Source of the DNA: Curtobacterium sp. MCSS17_008
GTDB taxonomy: Bacteria; Actinomycetota; Actinomycetes; Actinomycetales; Microbacteriaceae
NCBI RefSeq assembly: GCF_003234185.1
Contig: NZ_QKSM01000003.1
Span: 124,001 to 188,000 of the forward strand
Reading direction: 5' to 3'
DNA: 64,000 nt
Below, in pieces: positions 59,896 through 64,000 of the stretch. The notes under the pieces are model-generated. The model did not search any database. It was not told the DNA's origin and saw nothing but the letters and a program-made list of their open reading frames with translations. Both the position numbers and the translations under genes were made by a program. The stretch's first letter is position 1. Each line of letters begins with the position of its first letter.

Positions 59896-59901
59896 TAGAC
59901 T
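59896..59901 (+). promoter_or_regulatory. Likely -10 of the tRNA-Ser transcript
   Basis: TAGACT lies 40 bases before the tRNA 5' end, and CTGACG (59876-59881) is about 14 bases upstream as a weak -35. The transcript would begin near 59908 and carry a leader of about 33 bases that RNase P removes. Confidence 0.45.
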
Positions 59902-59941
59902 TCCCGGGACGCGGTCACGTCTCGCCACGTGGTCGCGTCAT

Positions 59942-60026
59942 GGAGGGTTGTCCGAGCGGCCGATGGAGCCTGTCTTGAAAACAGGTGGGCAGCAATGTCT
60001 CGTGGGTTCGAATCCCACACCCTCCG
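59942..60026 (+). tRNA. tRNA-Ser, anticodon TGA
   Basis: An 85-base class II tRNA. The acceptor stem pairs GGAGGGT (59942-59948) with ACCCTCC (60019-60025), with discriminator G at 60026, as expected for serine. The anticodon stem CCTGT/ACAGG surrounds loop CTTGAAA with anticodon TGA at 59976-59978, which reads UCA and UCG-type codons. A long variable arm follows and the T loop is TTCGAAT. The 3' CCA is not encoded. A GNAT gene starts five bases after the discriminator. Confidence 0.95.
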
Positions 60027-60030
60027 CACC

Positions 60031-60561
60031 ATGAGCGCCGGCACCCGAATCCGCCTGGTCGACCTCGCGGACGCCGCCGAGCTCGCCGCGGTCGTCAGCG
60101 CCAGCGCCGACCACCTGCGGCCGTGGGAGCCGACGCGTCCGCCCGCGTACTTCACCGAGGCGGGGCAGCGCGCCACGCTCGGTGCCGCGTTGGCGTCGGC
60201 GGCGACCGGCGCGTCGGTGCCCTTCGTCATCGTGGGGGACGACGACGAGATGCTCGGGCGGATCACCCTGAGCGGGGTGGCCCGCGGCGCGTTGCAGTCC
60301 TGTGCGCTCGGCTACTGGGTGCGCGGCGACCGCACCCGCCAGGGGCACGCCACCAGGGCCGTCGGGCTCGCGGTGGAGCACGCGTTCCGGGAGCTCGGGC
60401 TGCACCGGGTGCAGGCGGAGACCCTGCCCGAGAACACCGCGTCACAGCGAGCGCTCGAGCGCAACGGCTTCGCGCGCTACGGCTTCGCGCCGCGGTACAT
60501 CCGCATCGCGGGCGAGTGGCGCGACCACGTCATGTTCCAGGTGCTCACGCCCGAAGCCTGA
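60031..60561 (+). CDS. RimJ/RimL-type GNAT N-acetyltransferase
   Basis: A 176-residue GNAT protein. RIRLVDLADAAELAAVV opens the fold as in RimJ/RimL and actinobacterial ribosomal-protein-like acetyltransferases; PWEPTRPPAYFT and MLGRITLSGVARGALQSCALGYWV form the central sheet. HATRAVGLAVEHAFRELGLHRVQAETLPENTASQRALERNGFARYGFAPRYI holds the acetyl-CoA loop and final strands. The ATG at 60031 is only five bases after the tRNA-Ser 3' base, with no ribosome site, so the mRNA could arise by cleavage from the tRNA transcript. The substrate is unknown; N-terminal acetylation of a protein or antibiotic modification are both possible. Confidence 0.9.
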   Translation: MSAGTRIRLVDLADAAELAAVVSASADHLRPWEPTRPPAYFTEAGQRATLGAALASAATGASVPFVIVGDDDEMLGRITLSGVARGALQSCALGYWVRGDRTRQGHATRAVGLAVEHAFRELGLHRVQAETLPENTASQRALERNGFARYGFAPRYIRIAGEWRDHVMFQVLTPEA

Positions 60562-60567
60562 ACGGGT

Positions 60568-61395
60568 TCAGGGGCGGGCGCCGAGGGCGGCGAGCTCCGC
60601 GCGGGTGCGGGCCCCGTGCTTCCGGAGCAGGTTCGCCACGTGGTACTTCACCGTGTTCGGGCTGATGCCGAGACCCTCGGCGATCTCCCGGTTGCCGACG
60701 CCGGTCACCACGAGCCGCAGCACGTCGCGCTCCCGCTCGGTCAGCCCGGTGTCCTCGGGCAGGTCCACCGCTCCGGGCGCGGGGTCGAGGGGCAGCGAGA
60801 TGTCGAGCGTCGATCCCCACCCCGGTGTGGAGTCGACGTGCATCGTGCCGTCGAGGGCGACGACACGTTCGGCGATCGGCCGGACAGCGTCGTCGTGGGT
60901 GTCGAGGGTGCCGGCGCCGTCGTCCCGCAGCTGCATGAGCAGGTTGCGCCCGTCGCAGTCCCACTGGATCCGGACCCGGCGGGCGGCGCCGTCGTCCACC
61001 AGGGCGAGCACGGCCGTGCGGACGATCGCCCGGGCGCTGTGCGCGACGTCCCCGGGCAGTGCCCTGCCGGTCGCCGGCGGCTCGACGAACTGCACGTCGA
61101 GGTCCCCGAACCGGACGAGCGGGCGGAGGTCGGCGCGGAGCCGTGAGAACGCGCCCGTGACGGGCTCGAGCAGGGTGTCCCGCTGGCGGTCGGTCACGGT
61201 GCGGAGCTCGACGAGTGCTGCCGAGGCGATCTCCACCGCCTCGGCGCGGGCGGCGGCGTCCGACAAGCGGGTGGACCGCAGCGCGGCGAGCACCGACTCG
61301 AGCGTCAGGGCGTGGCGGTCCGCCTGCTCTGCGACGGTCCGGGCGTGCTCCGACGCAGCGATCCGGCTGGCTGGTTCGTCCGCTCCCGTTCCCAC
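60568..61395 (-). CDS. LuxR-type regulator with histidine-kinase-like ATPase domain
   Basis: A 275-residue protein. An N-terminal helical part (about 10-90) leads to a region of about 110 residues resembling the ATPase of NarL-partner kinases (ARAIVRTAVLALVDDGAARRVRIQW as an N-box-like helix, LRDDGAGTL as G1, DGTMHVDSTPGWGSTLDISLPL as the closing part). The C-terminal LuxR helix-turn-helix is TERERDVLRLVVTGVGNREIAEGLGISPNTVKYHVANLLRKHGARTR. No receiver domain or phosphoacceptor His is evident. Start GTG 61395 has TAGGTT at 61404-61409 (minus strand), eight bases upstream. It is divergent from hxlBA and probably controls it. Whether it binds ATP is unknown. Confidence 0.87.
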   Translation of the reverse strand: MGTGADEPASRIAASEHARTVAEQADRHALTLESVLAALRSTRLSDAAARAEAVEIASAALVELRTVTDRQRDTLLEPVTGAFSRLRADLRPLVRFGDLDVQFVEPPATGRALPGDVAHSARAIVRTAVLALVDDGAARRVRIQWDCDGRNLLMQLRDDGAGTLDTHDDAVRPIAERVVALDGTMHVDSTPGWGSTLDISLPLDPAPGAVDLPEDTGLTERERDVLRLVVTGVGNREIAEGLGISPNTVKYHVANLLRKHGARTRAELAALGARP

Positions 61396-61403
61396 GGTGA
61401 CCG

Positions 61404-61467
61404 AACCTACCCGTCCCACCCGGACGGATGGTCCCACCCGATCGGGCGGGAAGACCGCCTGGGTGGG
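61404..61467. promoter_or_regulatory. hxl/LuxR intergenic region with CCCACCC boxes
   Basis: GTCCCACCCG occurs twice in the same direction at 61413-61422 and 61431-61440, 18 bases apart. An inverted GGGTGGG lies at 61461-61467 opposite the second box. They sit just upstream of the regulator's -10 (61404-61409) and 40-95 bases before hxlB. This spacing suggests regulator-binding sites, perhaps for the adjacent LuxR protein. A purine-rich AGGAGC (61493-61498) is the hxlB ribosome site. Confidence 0.5.
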
Positions 61468-61506
61468 CAGCGGCGCGCGCGGCGAGGCACGAGGAGCATC
61501 GTCGTC

Positions 61507-62079
61507 ATGGCCACCACGACGACCGCTGACACCCTCGAGCTGATCGGCGACGAGCTCCAGGACCTGATCGCGACCGTCCGCGGTGCCGACCAGGCGCCGT
61601 TCGAGCGTGCCCTCGACCTGATGTCCGGTGCCGAGCGCGTCTTCGTGCACGGTGCCGGTCGATCGGGTCTCGCGCTCCGGATGACCGCGATGCGCCTCAT
61701 GCACCTCGGGCTCGACGTGCACGTCGTCGGCGAGGTCACGACCCCCGCGATCCGGCAGGGCGACCTGCTGCTCGTCGCGAGCGGCTCGGGCACGACGGGC
61801 GGCATCGTGCAGGCTGCCCGGACCGCGTCCGAGGTCGGCGCGCAGGTGCTCGCCGTGAGCACGACGGACGACTCCCCGCTGTCCGAGCTCGCGGACGCGA
61901 CCCTCGTGCTCCCCGCTGCGACCAAGACGGACCGCTCGGGCACGGCCTCGGCACAGTACGCCGGCAGCCTGTTCGAGCAGGGCGTCGCGCTGCTCGGGGA
62001 CGCCCTGTTCCACGCGCTCTGGCAGCGCAGCGGCCACTCCGCCGACGACCTGTGGCCGCGGCACGCGAACCTCGAGTGA
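61507..62079 (+). CDS. hxlB: 6-phospho-3-hexuloisomerase
   Basis: A 190-residue SIS-domain isomerase that converts D-arabino-3-hexulose 6-phosphate to fructose 6-phosphate in the ribulose monophosphate pathway. VFVHGAGRSGLALRMTAMRLMHLGLDVHVVGE is the SIS phosphosugar-binding signature, and GDLLLVASGSGTTGGIVQAA is the second. QYAGSLFEQGVALLGDALFHALWQR is the HxlB closing region. Length is usual. Start ATG 61507 follows GAGGAGC. hxlA is 56 bases downstream and surely co-transcribed. In bacteria the pair fixes formaldehyde and detoxifies it; in the reverse direction it can supply ribulose 5-phosphate. Confidence 0.95.
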   Translation: MATTTTADTLELIGDELQDLIATVRGADQAPFERALDLMSGAERVFVHGAGRSGLALRMTAMRLMHLGLDVHVVGEVTTPAIRQGDLLLVASGSGTTGGIVQAARTASEVGAQVLAVSTTDDSPLSELADATLVLPAATKTDRSGTASAQYAGSLFEQGVALLGDALFHALWQRSGHSADDLWPRHANLE

Positions 62080-62135
62080 CGCCGAGCGAGACGGCCATCG
62101 AGACCCCCACGAACCACCACCGGAAGGACACCACC

Positions 62136-62774
62136 ATGCAGCTCCAGTTCGCCATGGACACCCTGACCACCGAGGACGCCCTCGAGCTCGCCGGCAAGGC
62201 CGCGCCGTACGTCGACGTCATCGAGCTCGGCACCCCGCTGATCAAGAGCGCGGGCCTCTCCGCGATCACCGCGATCAAGGAGGCGCACCCGGACAAGGTC
62301 GTCTTCGCCGACCTCAAGACGATGGACGCCGGCGAGCTCGAGGCCGACATCGCGTTCTCCGCCGGCGCCGACCTGGTGACCGTGCTCGGCGTCGCCGGTG
62401 ACTCCACCATCGCCGGTGCGGTCAAGGCCGCGAAGGCCCACGGCAAGGGCATCGTCGTCGACCTGATCGGCGTGCCGGACAAGGTCGCCCGCGCGAAGGA
62501 GGTCGTCGCGCTCGGCGCCGACTTCGTCGAGATGCACGCCGGCCTCGACGAGCAGGCCGAGGAGGGCTTCACGTTCGAGACGCTCCTGCGCGACGGCGAG
62601 GCCTCCGGCGTGCCGTTCTCGGTCGCCGGCGGGATCACCACCGACACGATCGAGGCCGTGCAGGCATCCGGTGCCCGCATCGCGGTCGCCGGCAGCGCGA
62701 TCTACAGCGCCGACGACGTGGCCGCTGCTGCGTCCGCACTGCGCGACGCGATCTCGGAGCCGGCCTCCGCCTGA
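62136..62774 (+). CDS. hxlA: 3-hexulose-6-phosphate synthase
   Basis: A 212-residue (beta/alpha)8 enzyme of the orotidine-decarboxylase superfamily, which condenses formaldehyde with ribulose 5-phosphate. VDVIELGTPLIKSAG and VVFADLKTMDAGELEADIAF hold the DxKxxD motif (Asp59, Lys61, Asp64). LIGVPDKVARAKEVVALGADFVEMHAGLDEQAEEG and FSVAGGITTDTI are the HPS features, and GSAIYSADD ends the barrel. Start ATG 62136 has GGAAGGA 7-12 bases upstream. Gene order hxlB-hxlA is the reverse of Bacillus. A perfect 22-bp hairpin follows 12 bases after the stop. Confidence 0.96.
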   Translation: MQLQFAMDTLTTEDALELAGKAAPYVDVIELGTPLIKSAGLSAITAIKEAHPDKVVFADLKTMDAGELEADIAFSAGADLVTVLGVAGDSTIAGAVKAAKAHGKGIVVDLIGVPDKVARAKEVVALGADFVEMHAGLDEQAEEGFTFETLLRDGEASGVPFSVAGGITTDTIEAVQASGARIAVAGSAIYSADDVAAAASALRDAISEPASA

Positions 62775-62786
62775 TCCGCACCACGC

Positions 62787-62834
62787 GACGGCCGGGAGGC
62801 GCGGTGCCAGCCGGCACCGCGCCTCCCGGCCGTC
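62787..62834. terminator. Intergenic hairpin repeat, copy 8 (C-type, perfect)
   Basis: Perfect 22-base arms at 62787-62808 and 62813-62834 with loop AGCC, core CGGCCGGGAGGC. It lies 12 bases after hxlA, and its right arm runs into the stop codon (62833-62835) of the convergent PepSY gene. It is the clearest C-type copy. Confidence 0.85.
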
Positions 62835-64000
62835 ACCGGGTGCGGCGACCGAACGTGGTGACCAGTGCGTCGACGAGCAGGAACCCGAGCAGGGTGACCC
62901 CGACGACGGGCAGCAGCAGCGCGAGGCCGACGGCGACGACGACCACCGCAGCGGTGCCCCACCGGGGTGCGCGCGCCAGCGCACCGGACGCCGGAGCGCG
63001 ACCGACGCGCGCACCGGGCGCCCGCCGCTGCCACCACATGACGTACCCGAACACGACCATCGCCGCGATCCCGAGCGCCGCCAGGAGCAGCACGGCCTGG
63101 TTCGCCAGCCCGAACAGCGCCCCCATGTGCGCGTTGATGCCGAGCTTGGCGGCCTTCGCCATGAGCGGGTAGTCGGCCCAGGTGACCTCGGACACCGCGG
63201 TCATCGTGCTCGGATCGACCGCGACGGCGTTCATCGCGACCGGCCAGCTGAGCTTGATCTCCTCGACGATCCAGGCCGTGTCGGCCGTCGCCGGTGGGCG
63301 GATCCGGACCTCGGCCGCGTGCAGATCGGAGTCGCGCGCGACGGCCAGGACCTCGTCGAACTGCTCCGGCGTCGTCGTCGCGGAGCCTGACGTCATCGAG
63401 CCGCCGCCGTGGTGCCCCGCGTGCTCGCCGCTCGACGTCGACGATGAGCCGTCGAGCGCGGTGTCGACCGTCGGGGCCTGCCAGCTGAGCGCCGACCGGA
63501 GCGCCGTGACGTTGTCGCCCGCGAAGTGCGACCACGTGATGCCGGTCGCGGACAGGAACAGCGCGCCGAGCAGTACCCACGCGCCGGTCGCGGCGTGCCA
63601 CGAGAACGTGCGTCGGTACCCGGTCACGCGGTTGTCCGGCAGCACGAGGTCGCGCCCGCGTCGTGCCCGGCGGAGGCGGAACGCCCACAGCCCGATGCCG
63701 GCGAGCGACACGATGCCGAGCCACGAGGCAGCCGTCTCGCTGTAGAGCCGTCCGACGTCGCCGAGGAGCAGGCTGCGGTGCACGGTGCTGATCCAGGTGC
63801 GGAAGGGGAGTGAGCCCGACGTGCCGTACACCGGCAGGTCGCCGCGCACCGCGGCGTCACCGGGATCGACGAACACCGCACGGGTCTGGGACTCGAGGAG
63901 GCCCTCCTCGGTGAACATCACGCGCGTCGTGGTGCCGGGCGAAGGAGCCGGGCGGACCTCGGCGACGGTGTCGTCCGGGTGGTGCTCGGCGACGTAGCGC
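62833..64000 (-). CDS. PepSY-associated membrane protein (5' part outside window)
   Basis: The frame stays open through the window end (residues read RYVAEHHPDDTVAEVRP near the edge), so the N-terminus lies beyond base 64000; about 388 residues are visible. HPDDTVAEVRP looks like a PepSY repeat. RTWISTVHRSLLLGDVGRLYSETAASWLGIVSLAGIGLW has the helix with His typical of PepSY_TM proteins, and RTFSWHAATGAWVLLGALFLSATGITWSHF is the next. A His/Gly/Ser-rich loop (EHAGHHGGGS) follows, then a second PepSY-like part and three C-terminal helices. Such proteins often accompany iron or heme reductase systems. Its role here is unknown. Confidence 0.88.
   Translation of the reverse strand, partial: RYVAEHHPDDTVAEVRPAPSPGTTTRVMFTEEGLLESQTRAVFVDPGDAAVRGDLPVYGTSGSLPFRTWISTVHRSLLLGDVGRLYSETAASWLGIVSLAGIGLWAFRLRRARRGRDLVLPDNRVTGYRRTFSWHAATGAWVLLGALFLSATGITWSHFAGDNVTALRSALSWQAPTVDTALDGSSSTSSGEHAGHHGGGSMTSGSATTTPEQFDEVLAVARDSDLHAAEVRIRPPATADTAWIVEEIKLSWPVAMNAVAVDPSTMTAVSEVTWADYPLMAKAAKLGINAHMGALFGLANQAVLLLAALGIAAMVVFGYVMWWQRRAPGARVGRAPASGALARAPRWGTAAVVVVAVGLALLLPVVGVTLLGFLLVDALVTTFGRRTR

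Noticed and set aside
59878-59907. Rho-independent terminator after the HAD gene
   Set aside because: Only the left arm of the hairpin family is present and the tRNA -10 overlaps the remaining weak pairing; it was kept only as a half repeat.
1-64000. Mobile element, prophage or toxin-antitoxin island
   Set aside because: No transposase, integrase, phage structural gene or flanking direct repeats were seen; the accessory stretch at 35-41.7 kb has only ordinary metabolic and regulatory genes.

Overview
The window is very GC-rich (G/C at nearly every third codon position), uses many GTG starts and shows typical actinobacterial gene content: class E-type LAxTG wall anchoring, polyprenol-phosphate-mannose glycosyltransferases, and the metG-tatD-rsmA...ispE group. 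It most resembles a chromosomal segment of a Microbacteriaceae member such as Curtobacterium. That placement is inference from gene content and style, not from a search. Coding density is high. I see no insertion sequence, prophage, CRISPR array or rRNA, and one tRNA.

Layout. 1-7.2 kb: end of a UbiA prenyltransferase, a FAD monooxygenase, a membrane acyltransferase, NDH-2, a RibD/DHFR-like reductase, two overlapping alpha/beta hydrolases and a VOC protein. 7.2-13.6 kb: a tripartite tricarboxylate transporter (tctC-tctB-tctA) with a LacI-type regulator behind it and a divergent CitA/CitB-like two-component pair. 13.7-18 kb: a wall-anchored metallophosphoesterase, a CAT-type acetyltransferase, a YbaK-type deacylase and a VOC protein. 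18-30.8 kb: HrpA, a thioredoxin-domain DUF255 protein, a P-loop kinase-like protein plus NAD epimerase, a rhodanese, a divergent MFS/TetR pair and a PMT-family mannosyltransferase. 30.8-42.7 kb: rsmI, metG, tatD-like DNase, rsmA, then about 6.5 kb of accessory genes (small hypotheticals, SDR with XRE regulator, ATP-grasp ligase, LLM flavin monooxygenase with metY), then ispE. 42.8-53.5 kb: a molybdenum region: HTH-Mop protein, MoeB-rhodanese, modABC, convergent moaD-moaA, and a sulfite-oxidase-fold molybdoenzyme fused to a cytochrome b561-like membrane part, interleaved with two mannosyltransferases. 53.5-64 kb: MarR-GNAT fusion, pheA, diacylglycerol kinase-like protein, VOC/MarR pair, serS, HAD phosphatase, tRNA-Ser(TGA), GNAT protein, a LuxR-type regulator with an ATPase-like domain, the ribulose-monophosphate genes hxlB-hxlA, and a PepSY membrane protein cut by the window end.

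Two sequence-wide patterns stand out. First, 27 genes have a TANNNT hexamer 6-10 bases before the start codon, which is the spacing expected for leaderless mRNAs; this fixes many starts downstream of the longest open frame. Second, a hairpin repeat family with core CGG(A/C)CGGGAGGC recurs immediately 3' of genes, with compensating changes in the two arms; it probably serves as the local transcription terminator. Smaller points of interest are paired MarR operators, a GNAT gene starting five bases after a tRNA, an hxl promoter with repeated CCCACCC boxes, and in-frame short tandem repeats in molybdenum genes. I do not see a clearly new multi-gene system; the least-explained groups are the ATP-grasp/LLM/MetY genes and the LuxR-ATPase/hxl locus.
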